From positions 1 to 64,000 of the forward strand of contig CAIURC010000012.1 of assembly GCA_903901425.1 (NCBI GenBank): a stretch of DNA of 64,000 bases, written 5' to 3'. The DNA comes from an uncultured Spartobacteria bacterium. GTDB taxonomy: Bacteria; Verrucomicrobiota; Verrucomicrobiia; Chthoniobacterales; Chthoniobacteraceae. The translations under genes were made by a program, and so were the position numbers. The notes under the pieces were generated by a model. That model was not told where the DNA came from. It saw nothing but the letters and a program-made list of their open reading frames with translations, and searched no databases. This document shows, one piece after another, positions 44,658-54,365 of the stretch. Each line of letters begins with the position of its first letter. Within the stretch, counting starts at the first letter, position 1.

Positions 44658-47600
44658 ATGGGGCTTCTGCGTTCACGGAGCTCCGCGCTCTTTCTGGTGA
44701 TGGTTTTTGTGCTGGGCGCCTGGGCCGCGGCCACGCTCCGGTTCGACACCCAGTTCCTTCAGATCCTGCCGGGCAACCTGCCCAGCGTCCAGGGCCTCGC
44801 CGACTTCGCCAAGGCCGCTGCCGGCCGCGAAACATTCTTCGTCGTGACGGACCCTGCCCTGCCGCGTCCGGACCGGGAACGGATTTTGGGCCGGCTGCGG
44901 CCCGCCTTGGAGAAGAGCCCGCGCGTGGTGCAATTGGAGGCGCCCGGGGAGGCGTTTCTGAAGAAGCCCGGTGAAATTGCGGCATGGATGTTGGTGAATG
45001 CCGATCCGGAAGTTTTTTCAAAGGCGCTGGAGGCGCTGGATCCTAGCCGGATGAAAACGCGGCTGGCCGGTGTCCCGGAACGGCTCCGGGGCGCCTTGGA
45101 TCCTGCGGAGTTGCTCCGTGCGCAGTGGGATCCGCTGGGGGTTCTGGATTTCCAGCCGGAGAACACCGAGTCTGGTGCCGGGTTTCCTGAGGGGATGGAG
45201 GCTTCATTTTTGATTGGGCGGAATGCGCATCCGGAGGAGGGCACGGCGGGCGATTGCGCGCTTCTCGACGAGTTGGTGCGGATTGCAGGGGAGTGCCTTG
45301 GTGAGGACAACCGCAGGCATGTGCTGTTCACCGGGGACGCCATTTTCAACGCCCAGATTTCCCGCCAGACGCGCGGGGATGTGCACACGATGGTGACGGT
45401 GGGTTTGGTGCTGCTGGCGGCGGCTTTTTACTTGTTTTACCGGACCCTGGTGCCGCTGCCGTGGATCTTTTTTTTCCAGGGTGTCACGTTGCTCTGCGGC
45501 TTGGTTGCGGCCCGTCTGTTTTTCGGGCACCTGAATGTGATCAGCATCGGGTTTGGCTCAATTCTGCTGGGGGTCGGGATGGATTACCATATCTTGGTCT
45601 ACCATCATTTCGGGTCGCCCAACCGCGGGGATGCTGCGGTGTGGCGGACGCTGCGGCGGAGCATCTGGTTCAGCGCCCTCGTGACAGCGGCTTCCTTTTT
45701 TCTCCTCGGATTTTCGGGGTTCCCCGGGCTGCGCCAGATGGGACTGCTGGTGGGCACGGGCTTGCTGTCGACGGCGCTGTGCGCCACCTGGCTTTTGAGC
45801 AAGGTGCTTGCGGCCAAACCGCCGTCGGCGCCGCCAATCGTCTTTTCAGCCAGCGGCGCGTTTGCGCGCTTGCTGGGGCGGCATGGACGCGCTCTGCGCT
45901 GGGCGGTCTGCCTTGGAGGCTTGGCCTTGCTGGCGGTTCAGCCCTGGAAAAATCCGGCGGCGCTTTACAACCCAGACATGGAGACGCTGCAGCCCTCGGG
46001 GATCAGCGCATTCGAAGGGCACCGCTGGCTCCAGCAGCATGACCCGGCTGCCGACGATGCAGTGTCGCTGCTCAGGTCCGACGATGCCGCGGCACTGCGC
46101 AGCGTGGCGCGGGAATTGGACCGGGAGTTTTCCGGGAAAGGCTTGAAGCTCCGGGCCTGGGGGATTCCCGATTCTGGGAACCTTTCCACCAATCTTGGCC
46201 GGTGGCGCACCGGGATTCCTGGCGAGGTTCGCAAAGCGTTTTCGGAGAGCGAATTGGGCGAGGAATGGAGCCGGGCGACGTTCCAGTTTGTGGAGACGCT
46301 GGACGCGGCGGCCCGCGGTGAATCCGGGGCGTTTGACGGGGCCCGGGCCCTGATGCGGACGCAGTCTGGCTCGGATGAACGGGGTTTTTATGCGCTGGCG
46401 CGGGTGGGCCCGGGGGCAGCGGACACCGGTTGGCTGGACCGTGTGTCGGCATTGGACAATCGGGTCCGAGTGTTTCCAGTGAACTGGGGGCGTCTGAAGG
46501 GGGAGTTGACGGCACTGGCGCAGGGGGAGTTTGCGTGGCTGGGTTCGTTGATGCTCTGTGCGGTGGTGCTGCTGTGCTGGGTGGCGCAGCGGAGCCTGCG
46601 GCTGGTATTTTTGAACCTGCTTGCGCTGGTGCTTTCGTTGGGGATTTTCACGCTGCTCCTGCTTGTGACCCGCACCAGTCTGACACCGCTCACCGTGGTG
46701 AGTCTGCCGCTGTTGCTGGGGTTGGTGATCGATTACAGTCTCCACCTGTTGATGGCGCTGGAGGAACATCGCGGAGATCTGCCCAAGACTTTTGAGCATC
46801 TGGCTGCGCCGGTGCTCCTGACTGGACTCAGCGCCAGTGTTGGATTTGGGGCTCCGATGCTCACCAACCAGCCTGCGATGCGCAATTTCGGGCTGGTGAT
46901 GGACCTTGGGATTTTGTCGGCGGTTGCGGCGTGCTTGGTCTTTCTGCCGGCGTTTTACTCGGTTCTGCGGCCTGCCCAGGACTACCGGGAACGGCTGTTT
47001 TACCGCGCCCTCTACACCCCGATCGGCTTCAAGATCATCGTCTGGGGCTGGCGCTGGTGTGGGGGCTGGATTTGCCGTCAGGTGGCGAGGGTCATTGGGT
47101 TGGGCTACGCACTCACGCACAGGAAAACGGTCGAGGCGGTCCGGCAGAACCTAGCGCTTGTGAACCCAGCTGCGGCAGGATTCGGTGACGCCTGCGGCCT
47201 GTTTATGAACCTCGCGGAGGGATTCACCCAGTACGGGCGCCTCGCCACCCATCCCCCGGAAGAGGTCCTGAAATGGATCGGAAACGCCAGCGGACTCGAC
47301 CATCTCCGGGAGGTGCTCCGGCAGGATACCGGATGTCTGCTGGTCACGGGGCACTTCGGGTTTTTCGAATTCGGCGGATTGCTGCTTTCCCAGATGGGGT
47401 TTCCCGTCACGGCCATCACCATGCCCGAACCGTCCTCTGCGTTGACCGAGTGGCGGGCGGAATTCCGGCGCCGGTGGGGGGTGGAGACGATCGTGATCGG
47501 GAACGGATCGTTTGCAGCCCTGGACGTGGTTCGCGCCATCCACAACAAAAGGTTTGTCGCGCTGCTGGTGGACCGTCCGATGGATGCCCAGACCGTGCCG

Positions 47601-47900
47601 GTGGATCTCCCACACGGCCAGATGTTGTTTTCAACGGGGCCAGCTCTGGTTGCGCTGCTGGCCAAGTGCCCCGTGGTTCCCGTGACGATTCTTCAGGAGC
47701 CCGGCGGCCGCTTTGAAATGGTGGCCACCGGCGTGATCCAGCCCGAGTGGTTGCCCGAGGGGCGGGCGGCATCGCTCGAAAAGCTGACCCGCCAGATTGC
47801 AGCCCAGTTGCTCCCGCACTTCCAAGCGCATCCCAAACAGTGGTACCACTTCCATTCGTTGCGCCATCAAACTGCGACGCCACCCGAAAAGTCCCCATGA
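44658..47900 (+). CDS. MMPL-family exporter fused to an LpxL/HtrB-type acyltransferase
   Basis: Encodes 1,080 residues in one frame. Residues 1 to about 775 are an RND/MMPL-type exporter: a first membrane helix at about 7-25, a periplasmic loop, a helix block at about 250-390 (SIGFGSILLGVGMDYHILV), a second periplasmic loop and a second helix block at about 620-770 (LLLGLVIDYSLHLLMALEEH). The last 300 residues are a lysophospholipid acyltransferase of the LpxL/HtrB family, with the catalytic H-x4-E as HFGFFE at 899-904. In aryl-polyene clusters exporter and acyltransferase are normally separate proteins. A fusion would place acyl transfer at the exporter's cytoplasmic face. The stop overlaps the start of the dehydratase gene. 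Confidence 0.88.
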   Translation: MGLLRSRSSALFLVMVFVLGAWAAATLRFDTQFLQILPGNLPSVQGLADFAKAAAGRETFFVVTDPALPRPDRERILGRLRPALEKSPRVVQLEAPGEAFLKKPGEIAAWMLVNADPEVFSKALEALDPSRMKTRLAGVPERLRGALDPAELLRAQWDPLGVLDFQPENTESGAGFPEGMEASFLIGRNAHPEEGTAGDCALLDELVRIAGECLGEDNRRHVLFTGDAIFNAQISRQTRGDVHTMVTVGLVLLAAAFYLFYRTLVPLPWIFFFQGVTLLCGLVAARLFFGHLNVISIGFGSILLGVGMDYHILVYHHFGSPNRGDAAVWRTLRRSIWFSALVTAASFFLLGFSGFPGLRQMGLLVGTGLLSTALCATWLLSKVLAAKPPSAPPIVFSASGAFARLLGRHGRALRWAVCLGGLALLAVQPWKNPAALYNPDMETLQPSGISAFEGHRWLQQHDPAADDAVSLLRSDDAAALRSVARELDREFSGKGLKLRAWGIPDSGNLSTNLGRWRTGIPGEVRKAFSESELGEEWSRATFQFVETLDAAARGESGAFDGARALMRTQSGSDERGFYALARVGPGAADTGWLDRVSALDNRVRVFPVNWGRLKGELTALAQGEFAWLGSLMLCAVVLLCWVAQRSLRLVFLNLLALVLSLGIFTLLLLVTRTSLTPLTVVSLPLLLGLVIDYSLHLLMALEEHRGDLPKTFEHLAAPVLLTGLSASVGFGAPMLTNQPAMRNFGLVMDLGILSAVAACLVFLPAFYSVLRPAQDYRERLFYRALYTPIGFKIIVWGWRWCGGWICRQVARVIGLGYALTHRKTVEAVRQNLALVNPAAAGFGDACGLFMNLAEGFTQYGRLATHPPEEVLKWIGNASGLDHLREVLRQDTGCLLVTGHFGFFEFGGLLLSQMGFPVTAITMPEPSSALTEWRAEFRRRWGVETIVIGNGSFAALDVVRAIHNKRFVALLVDRPMDAQTVPVDLPHGQMLFSTGPALVALLAKCPVVPVTILQEPGGRFEMVATGVIQPEWLPEGRAASLEKLTRQIAAQLLPHFQAHPKQWYHFHSLRHQTATPPEKSP

Positions 47901-48343
47901 ATACCAGCCTGACTCCGCACGGTCCGGGATTCCGGTTCCTCGACGCATTTCAAAGCGACGGCCCGGCCAGCGGCACGGCCACGGTTTATTTGGATCCCGG
48001 GCATCCGGTGTTTGAAGCGCATTTCCCCGGCCGTCCGCTTTTCCCGGCGGTGCTGCTGGTGGAATGCGCGGCGCAGGGGGCCGGTGTGCTCTGGATGCAG
48101 GGCAGGGGCGATCCCGGGGAACCGCTGTTCCTTGCGGGTGTCGAACAGTTTCGGGTGTTGAGTCCGGTGTTGCCTGGAGAAACCGTGACGTCGCGGATCA
48201 CATTGACAAAGGATTTCGGGTCGATTGCGCAGTTTGAGGTGGAAAGCGCGGTAGCCGGCCGGCCAGTGGGCAAGGGGCGCCTGGTGTTGAGCCGGCAGAT
48301 CCGGGAAAATCCGCCAGCTGGACCCTCGAACACTCTCCAATGA
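47897..48343 (+). CDS. FabZ/ApeI-like 3-hydroxyacyl-ACP dehydratase
   Basis: From the ATG at 47897, which overlaps the exporter stop as ATGA, this is 148 residues; the upstream extension overlaps the exporter gene and is not used. It is a hot-dog fold dehydratase. HFPGRPLFPAVLLVE gives His42 and Glu56, the same 14-residue spacing as the catalytic His54/Glu68 of E. coli FabZ. It would remove water from the 3-hydroxyacyl-carrier intermediate to form a double bond, the step that makes a polyene when reduction is omitted. The ketosynthase gene overlaps its stop. A ketoreductase, needed to make its substrate, is not in the operon. Confidence 0.85.
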   Translation: MNTSLTPHGPGFRFLDAFQSDGPASGTATVYLDPGHPVFEAHFPGRPLFPAVLLVECAAQGAGVLWMQGRGDPGEPLFLAGVEQFRVLSPVLPGETVTSRITLTKDFGSIAQFEVESAVAGRPVGKGRLVLSRQIRENPPAGPSNTLQ

Positions 48344-49572
48344 ACACGGCGTCTTCATTCAGTTCAGAAGGTGTCAGCCGGGTTGCGGTGACCGGATACG
48401 GCTGCGTGACGGCGCTGGGTGGGGACGTCGCTTCCACATGGAGCCGGATTTTGGACGGCGAAACCGCCCGGCGTCCGTTAACGGCGATCCCGGTGGAAGG
48501 GTGCCGGGTGACTGCAGGTGCGGAGGTCGACATTTCAGCACTGCGCACGGCAAATCTTCCCGGAAGGGAACGGAGCCGGGCCTCGGTTCTGATCCAGGAG
48601 GCCGCGTTTGAGGCCTTGAGCGGGGCGGGACTGCTGGATGAGGCGGGGCGTTGCAGCCTGAAAACCGTGCAGTTCTGCGTGAGCACTTCGGCCTGTGCGA
48701 TGGAGATGGGAGAAAAGTTTGTGAGATCGATCTGGGACTCAAAGCCCGGGGGGCGTGCGGCGATGGTGGCGCAATATCAAGCCCAGCAGCAGGTTGGCGA
48801 ACTTCAGAAGCGGTTCGGGTTTGGAGGCCCGGTGATGATCGTGGCCAACGCCTGTGCGAGCGGAGCGAACGCGATCGGGCACGGCTTCGATCTGATCCGG
48901 TGCGGCATGGCCGAGATTGTTTTCGTGGCAGGGTACGACGCCCTGTGCGAGTTGGTGTTTGCGGGGTTTGACGGGCTCCAGTCGCTTGCGCCGGAGGCCT
49001 GCAGGCCGTTCGACCGGAAGCGCAACGGCCTCATGCTCGGCGAAGGGGCGGCTTTTCTGGTGCTGGAGAGCGCGGAGCACGCGCGCCGGCGCGGGGCGCG
49101 GGTGGTTGGAACCGTGGACGGGTACGGGCATTCGACAGACCTCGGGCATCTGACCCAGCCGGATCAGCAGGGAAAACCGCTGATCGAAGCCATGCAACGG
49201 GCTCTCAAGGTTGCTGGAGTGCACCCCTCAGAGATTGGGTACATCAATGCGCACGGCACCGCGACGCCCCTCAACGATCTGGCCGAGGCCCGCGCCGTGG
49301 AGCAGGTGTTTGCGGGAACCGATGCGCGGTTGAGTTCCACCAAGTCGGCTCTGGGCCACACGCTGGGCGGAGCGGGTGCCATCGAGGCGGTGCTCTGTCT
49401 GCAGGCGTTGAACACGGGTTGTTTGCCGCCCCAGATCAATCTGGTTGAACCCGAGGAACTCGTGGCGGACCGCCTTGTCCGGTTGGGTGAAACCCGGCCG
49501 CTGCGCCGGGCGCTGAGCCTAAACCTTGGGTTTGGGGGATCTGCAGCGGCGCTGGTGCTCGGGGCGCCGTGA
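48340..49572 (+). CDS. Beta-ketoacyl-ACP synthase (FabF/aryl-polyene KS type)
   Basis: Encodes 410 residues with the complete active site: Cys172 in NACASGANA, His305 in NAHGTATP, and His340 with Lys335 in KSALGHTLGG. It would condense malonyl-carrier units onto the growing chain. The start overlaps the dehydratase stop (ATGA), and this is the last gene of the operon. Aryl-polyene clusters usually carry this enzyme with a second, Cys-less chain-length factor; none is present here. A housekeeping FabF would normally sit next to fabG or acpP genes, so I favour a specialised role. Confidence 0.88.
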   Translation: MNTASSFSSEGVSRVAVTGYGCVTALGGDVASTWSRILDGETARRPLTAIPVEGCRVTAGAEVDISALRTANLPGRERSRASVLIQEAAFEALSGAGLLDEAGRCSLKTVQFCVSTSACAMEMGEKFVRSIWDSKPGGRAAMVAQYQAQQQVGELQKRFGFGGPVMIVANACASGANAIGHGFDLIRCGMAEIVFVAGYDALCELVFAGFDGLQSLAPEACRPFDRKRNGLMLGEGAAFLVLESAEHARRRGARVVGTVDGYGHSTDLGHLTQPDQQGKPLIEAMQRALKVAGVHPSEIGYINAHGTATPLNDLAEARAVEQVFAGTDARLSSTKSALGHTLGGAGAIEAVLCLQALNTGCLPPQINLVEPEELVADRLVRLGETRPLRRALSLNLGFGGSAAALVLGAP

Positions 49573-49740
49573 AGCGATCCGTGAGGTAGTGGTCGAGAGT
49601 ATGTGGCTTTCGAGGAGGGCTCGATTCCATGGGGAGGCGGGATGCGGTGGTTGGGGGGGGGCTTGGTGGGACGGGTTTTTGACCCCGAGCAGCATGGAGC
49701 CGGAAAAACGTTTTGTGTCGTGAGGTGAAGACCGGGCAGG

Positions 49741-51315
49741 ATGGGCCGAATGGATGTCCAAGAGTCTGCTCCGAAACCGGCCTGGCGGCAGGTTCTCCTT
49801 CTTTGTCTGCCTGCGTTGCTGGTGGGAGTGTGGCTGCGAGCGAGTTTCATCCTGATTGCCCCGGAAGCCTATTTCGGGACGGACAGTTCGTCCTATTTCT
49901 GGACCTCGGAACGGCTTTATACGGAGGGAAAACTGACGATGCCCGAGCGGCGTCGCTGGTTGTACCCGCTTTTCATGGTGGCGATGCGGCCATTGCCCGG
50001 CACGATCGCGCAGTCGACTGCGGTGGTGCAGCACGGGGTGGGGCTGCTTTTGGTGGTGGGCGTGGGCTGGATCACGGCGCATGCAACCAGGCACTGGAAG
50101 CTGTGGGTGCCGGTCGTGACGACGCTCGCCGCTGTCTGGCCGAGGATGCTCTGGTACGAGCACGAGGTTCTGGCGGAGAGCTTTTTTGTGGCGGCTTTTG
50201 TCTGGGCGGTGGCCTTCTTTTTCCCGAGACGAATCCCGTTGTCAGAGCGGCAGTTGTTTCTGGTCCTGCTGATGGCCGGAACGGTTGCTGCGCTCAAACC
50301 CCATGGCCGCCTGGTCTGGGCGGCGCTGCTGGCCGTGGCGGCCCTGCACGCATGGCCGCCCTGGAAATGGAGCCGAAGGATTCTCGCAACGGCCGGTGTG
50401 ACTGTGGCCCTGATTCTGAGCAGCGGTGAAAAGGATCAGGGGGCGTGGCTGCTTCTGAGTTCCGCGTTGCCTCTGGTGAATCCCGAAGGCGAGACACACC
50501 GGGAATACCGGGACCTGTTGCGGCCCCTGATCGAAGAGGCGCGCTCGGTGACTCCGTGGAAATACGGCTACATCCAGCGGGTCTACAAGGGCGACCTCAA
50601 GGCCAAGTCGCCCGAAAAGCGCCCCGGCCCTGCCTGGCGCAAACTCCGGGACAGCAAAGATTTCGCCAAGAACGCCACCGCACTTTCCCGGGAGGCAATC
50701 CTTGCGCATCCATGGGCGTTCCTTCAGATCACGCTCGGCAAGGTGCTCGTGACATTGTCCGACAATGGCGACAAGTACATCGTTCCCACGGACAACGCCT
50801 CAGACCGGACCCTTGCCCCGGACCTGTTCTGGGATCTTCAGGACGAAACGGCGCTCGGTTTTTACGGGCGGAAACCCTCGGGAATCTCGCTCTACTTTTC
50901 AGCGGACGAGGCGGGTTACCGCCAGATGGTGGCTGAACGAAGGACGCACAACGACTGGATCAGTGCGCCGTTGCTCGCGTTCAACCAGTCTTTCCGCTGG
51001 GCGATCCGGCACGGGGATGCGCGGGATCCGGGCGTCTGGTCCGAGCTTTCATGGCTGGGAGTGCTGGCCGTGTGCGGAGGTTTTGTGACGCTTCTCCGAC
51101 CATGGCGGCCCCTGTTCTGGTTTCTGGTGCTTCCCTGCGGTTTCTATCTGTTCAGTGTTTTCGCCGTGGGCGACGCCGTGAGCCGCTACCTCTTGCCCGT
51201 CGAATGGGCCGGCTACCTCCTGGCCGCAGTCTGTCTGGACGCCATTCTGACCGGGACCAGATCTCTGTGGGCCCGGTTGACCCGCCGGGGCGACCGGGCG
51301 ACGGCATCTGCGTGA
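49741..51315 (+). CDS. GT-C-type membrane glycosyltransferase-like protein
   Basis: Encodes 524 residues with about ten hydrophobic segments, starting after a short cytosolic N-terminus at about residue 15. The first periplasmic loop has APEAYFGTDSSSYF, with an acidic residue in the position used by PMT/ArnT-type enzymes. The rest shows the alternation of membrane helices typical of glycosyltransferases that use polyprenyl-phosphate sugars. The family match is weak, so the substrate is open. It begins 168 bases after the ketosynthase gene on the same strand and might belong to the same locus, perhaps glycosylating its product; that is speculation. Confidence 0.55.
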   Translation: MGRMDVQESAPKPAWRQVLLLCLPALLVGVWLRASFILIAPEAYFGTDSSSYFWTSERLYTEGKLTMPERRRWLYPLFMVAMRPLPGTIAQSTAVVQHGVGLLLVVGVGWITAHATRHWKLWVPVVTTLAAVWPRMLWYEHEVLAESFFVAAFVWAVAFFFPRRIPLSERQLFLVLLMAGTVAALKPHGRLVWAALLAVAALHAWPPWKWSRRILATAGVTVALILSSGEKDQGAWLLLSSALPLVNPEGETHREYRDLLRPLIEEARSVTPWKYGYIQRVYKGDLKAKSPEKRPGPAWRKLRDSKDFAKNATALSREAILAHPWAFLQITLGKVLVTLSDNGDKYIVPTDNASDRTLAPDLFWDLQDETALGFYGRKPSGISLYFSADEAGYRQMVAERRTHNDWISAPLLAFNQSFRWAIRHGDARDPGVWSELSWLGVLAVCGGFVTLLRPWRPLFWFLVLPCGFYLFSVFAVGDAVSRYLLPVEWAGYLLAAVCLDAILTGTRSLWARLTRRGDRATASA

Positions 51316-51357
51316 TTCCTTTGAATTCCGGCGGGTCGTGTTGCGTCTGGGGTGGTA

Positions 51358-51768
51358 ATGGTTTCCGGCATGCGCGCTTTCTGGCTCTTGATCTTGGCAC
51401 TGTTTGTGTCTGCAGTGAGTTGCATGGCAGGAACGTACGTGAGCGAGTACCAGGGCCGCCGCTTGTATGAATGGGACGGACGCTACCTTTCCCAGTACCA
51501 AGGCCGGCGGATTCTGGAGTGGGACGGCAAGTACGTTTCGCGGTACCAAGGGGGACGCTTGTTTGAGTGGGACGGCCGGTACATCAGCCAGTACCAGGGC
51601 CGGCGGATTTTGGAGATCGATGGCCTGTATGTGGCGGAGTACCAGGGCCGGCGTCTGTTTGTGTTGGATGGGAAATACGTGGCCCGGTACCAGGGCAGCC
51701 GCGTGTTTGAGCAGGAGGGCGTTCTGCCGGTGGTCCTTTTGGCGCTGATTTCCAACGGCCGGTTGTGA
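51358..51768 (+). CDS. Secreted protein of six 16-residue repeats
   Basis: About 136 residues from the ATG at 51358; a GTG at 51352 or an ATG at 51370 are alternatives. A signal peptide (MRAFWLLILALFVSAVSC) ends with AVSC, possibly a degenerate lipobox. Nearly all of the mature part is six tandem copies of a 16-residue unit of the form YxxxYQGRRLxEWDGR, rich in Tyr, Arg, Gly and Trp-Asp-Gly. This pattern suggests short beta-hairpins, as in small beta-propeller or beta-flower folds. The name and partner are unknown. It lies 42 bases after the membrane glycosyltransferase-like gene on the same strand. Confidence 0.7.
   Translation: MVSGMRAFWLLILALFVSAVSCMAGTYVSEYQGRRLYEWDGRYLSQYQGRRILEWDGKYVSRYQGGRLFEWDGRYISQYQGRRILEIDGLYVAEYQGRRLFVLDGKYVARYQGSRVFEQEGVLPVVLLALISNGRL
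51433..51720 (+). repeat. Six tandem 48-bp coding repeats
   Basis: Six consecutive 48-base units encode TYVSEYQGRRLYEWDG-like 16-mers. The units are similar but not identical at DNA level, so the array looks old and under selection for protein sequence. Units 2 and 4 share the QYQGRRILE block. Each unit ends in a D-G or E-G pair. Confidence 0.85.
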
Positions 51769-51784
51769 AGGGTTCCCGGGGGGG

Positions 51785-51857
51785 AGCCGACAGTCGGACT
51801 CGAACCGACGACCGACGGTTTACAAAACCGTTGCTCTACCAACTGAGCTATGCCGGC
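51785..51857 (-). tRNA. tRNA-Thr (anticodon UGU)
   Basis: A 73-base cloverleaf on the minus strand without an encoded CCA. The acceptor arms GCCGGCA and TGTCGGC pair (one G-T). The D arm GCTC/GAGC, an anticodon stem ACGGT/ACCGT around the loop TTTGTAA with anticodon TGT at 51822-51824, and a T arm with GGTTCGAGTCC are all present. It reads ACA codons. It is antisense to its neighbours and lies 16 bases after the six-repeat protein gene. Confidence 0.95.
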
Positions 51858-52234
51858 AGGTTTCCCAAGGACGCGCCAAACGCATAGCGCACCCGCCATG
51901 GAGAAAATCATGGCAGCAAGCGGCGGGGATGTAAACCCCCGGGACGGATAATCCTTGCCGGTAAGTCGGGTTTCCTATAGGGCACACACAGGATTCACAT
52001 TGGCTCAGGGTGCCCACCGTTGACGGGGGCGCCTGTGAAGGCGGTGCGAAGAACGACGGATCCAATTCTCAAATCGCGATTTCCAGACGGAGTGCGTGGC
52101 GGGGCGGGGTCCAGAAAGTGTTCAATGGCGTGCAGACCGGAAGGGGGTGCGTTGGGATGCGGGTTCTGTGCCGAAAATCCGGGAGGATCCAACTGAGCCG
52201 TTGTGAGCCTCCGAGAAGGAAGAAAGTAAATATC
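51858..52234. other. Intergenic stretch between tRNA-Thr and the SUV3-like helicase gene
   Basis: The region must carry the promoter of the minus-strand tRNA and of the plus-strand helicase genes. The helicase frame is open upstream from 52010, but no conserved helicase sequence precedes 52235. A palindrome CCTATAGG at 51974-51981 and TTGCCG at 51955 form at best a weak promoter. I see no other gene. Confidence 0.4.
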
Positions 52235-54358
52235 ATGCAGGGAATGTCATCGCAGCGTCGGTCCTCGTTTCAGCGTCCGGAATTTGATCAGTGGCTGCAG
52301 GATCGTCGCAGGGAGGAAGGTTTGCCGGAGGCGGTCCTGCCGGAGGGTCGGCATCTTTTTAAGAACTGGCTTTCCGAGGTGTGGCCGGCGCTCAAAGAGT
52401 TGCCCGAAGCGCGTGGGCTCGAGCTTTTCATCGAGCGGGATGTGGTCATGTTGATGTGCCAGTGCCGGGAGGAATCTGAACTGGGCGGAATCCGGGTAAC
52501 GGTCCGGTTGCACGATTTTCTCCCGATCAACCGGCCCAAAAACCCCGCCGCGTTCGCCCAGAAACTCCGATACCTGTCCGCAGAAGCGGACCGGCGCCGT
52601 CCGTTTTTGGAGGCGGAAGTCCGGACCCAGTTGCCCCGGATTGAGCAGGCGATTGCTGAGCACCGGGAGCGCCTTTCGGACGAGGACATTCGGACCGAAC
52701 TGGCCCGGTTGGACGCGGACCTGTCGACCCGCCAGTTTCCAGAACGGGTGGGCCGGATCACGCGGGAACTGGCGTTGCGCGCGGCGCGGCACCGGATGGC
52801 CGAGGGGATCGCCCTACACAGCTACCACGAGACCTTCCCGGCGGCGCGTGCCCGGGGGCGGAAACTGCTTTTTGTGGCCGGTCCGACGAATTCGGGAAAG
52901 ACGTACACGGCATTCCAGAAACTGGCGGCAGCGCGGCGCGGGGTCTATTTGGCGCCGTTGCGTTTGATGGCAGCGGAGTTCTGGGACCGGATGCAGTCAG
53001 CCGGGGTGCATTGCTCGCTGATCACCGGGGAGGAACGCGTGGTGGACCCGTTCGCGGAACACATTTCTTCGACGATTGAAATGCTGGCCACGGACGCGGA
53101 ATACGACGTGGCGGTGATCGACGAGGTCCAGATGATTTCAGACAAGGACCGCGGCTGGGCATGGACCCAGGCGATTGTGGGCGTGAACGCGGAACTGGTG
53201 GTGCTGGTGGGGTCACCGGACGCGGAGGCGGTGCTGCGGGAGATTGCAACCCGTCTGGGGGAACCGCTGGAGGTGATACGCACCGAACGGCTGTCGCCCC
53301 TGGTGGTTGCGGATGAGCCCCTGGATCCGGACGCAAATGTGGAGGCTGGCACGGCGTTTATCTCATTTAGCCGCCGGGACGTGCTTTCCTGGAAACAGAC
53401 GTTGGGCGCGACCGACTGTGCCGCAATCTACGGGGCGCTGTCGCCCGAGGTCCGGCGGGAGGAGGCGCGCCGGTTCAACCAGGGCGAGGCGCGGATTGTA
53501 TCCGCCACGGATGCCATCGGGATGGGGCTCAATCTGCCCGTGAAAACGATCGTGTTCACAACGCTCACCAAATTCGACGGCGAAAAAGAGGTGACGCTGA
53601 GCGATTCCGCGACCCGTCAGATTGCGGGCCGCGCGGGAAGGTACGGTCTGCACGAGGTCGGAGTGGTGACGGCCTTGAATCACGAGGACCTCGAGCACAT
53701 CCGCCGGGCACTGGCTGCGCCTCCGGAACCCTTGCCGCTGGTGGCGCCGATTGCGCCCCATATGAAAATGTTGGATTTTCTATCCCGCGAAACCGGGAAA
53801 CAGGATCTGCCGTCGCTGCTGGACTGTTTCAGTGCGCTCCCGGGCAACACGGATCTGTTCTGCAAAGCGGACGTGAGTTCCATGCGGGATCTGGCGGGTG
53901 AGATCGGGGATTATGATCTGCCGTTGGAGACGCAGTTTGTATTGTGCGCGTGTCCGGTGGACACGCGGAGCGGGGAGCACATCCGGCACTGGCGGGATTG
54001 GGTGGCAAACGTGGCGGAGGGTCGTCCCTCGCCGATGCCCCGGGGCCGGCGTTACGAGGCGGACAAGACCGCGGCTTCAGCCATCCAACTGCAGGACGCC
54101 GAGGTGCGTGTGAAGTTGCTGGCAGCGTACCGGTGGATGGGTCAGCGGTTGCCCGACCTTTTTCCGGAAGCAGAGAAGGCTGTGGAAGTGTCGCGCACCA
54201 TCAACCAGTTCATTTCCAATTCGTTGCGGGCCAAGATTGTGAAGCGGTGCCGCCGGTGCGGACGCGGATTGCCGGACCTGCATCGGTTCGTGATTTGTGA
54301 ACCGTGTTTCCGGGCCCGCTCGGAGCGCGGCCGTCCGGAGCGGCGCAGGCAGGAGTAA
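52235..54358 (+). CDS. SUV3-like RNA helicase with C-terminal zinc motif
   Basis: Encodes 707 residues from the ATG at 52235 (an ATG at 52244 is nearly as good). Residues 1-190 are a helical N-terminal part. The helicase core follows: GPTNSGKT at 216-223 (Walker A), DEVQM at 296-300 (DExH box) and GRAGRYG at 465-471 (motif VI). These are the signatures of SUV3, the mitochondrial degradosome helicase, and its bacterial relatives. The last 40 residues hold four Cys (672, 675, 688, 691) in a CxxC...CxxC zinc ribbon. It probably unwinds RNA for decay or processing. The next helicase gene begins 7 bases after its stop, so the pair is almost certainly co-transcribed. Confidence 0.9.
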   Translation: MQGMSSQRRSSFQRPEFDQWLQDRRREEGLPEAVLPEGRHLFKNWLSEVWPALKELPEARGLELFIERDVVMLMCQCREESELGGIRVTVRLHDFLPINRPKNPAAFAQKLRYLSAEADRRRPFLEAEVRTQLPRIEQAIAEHRERLSDEDIRTELARLDADLSTRQFPERVGRITRELALRAARHRMAEGIALHSYHETFPAARARGRKLLFVAGPTNSGKTYTAFQKLAAARRGVYLAPLRLMAAEFWDRMQSAGVHCSLITGEERVVDPFAEHISSTIEMLATDAEYDVAVIDEVQMISDKDRGWAWTQAIVGVNAELVVLVGSPDAEAVLREIATRLGEPLEVIRTERLSPLVVADEPLDPDANVEAGTAFISFSRRDVLSWKQTLGATDCAAIYGALSPEVRREEARRFNQGEARIVSATDAIGMGLNLPVKTIVFTTLTKFDGEKEVTLSDSATRQIAGRAGRYGLHEVGVVTALNHEDLEHIRRALAAPPEPLPLVAPIAPHMKMLDFLSRETGKQDLPSLLDCFSALPGNTDLFCKADVSSMRDLAGEIGDYDLPLETQFVLCACPVDTRSGEHIRHWRDWVANVAEGRPSPMPRGRRYEADKTAASAIQLQDAEVRVKLLAAYRWMGQRLPDLFPEAEKAVEVSRTINQFISNSLRAKIVKRCRRCGRGLPDLHRFVICEPCFRARSERGRPERRRQE

Positions 54359-54365
54359 ACCGGCG

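Noticed and set aside
43048-49572. Complete aryl-polyene gene cluster
   Set aside because: Ketoreductase, chain-length factor, starter ligase and lyase genes are missing; only a related minimal cassette can be claimed.
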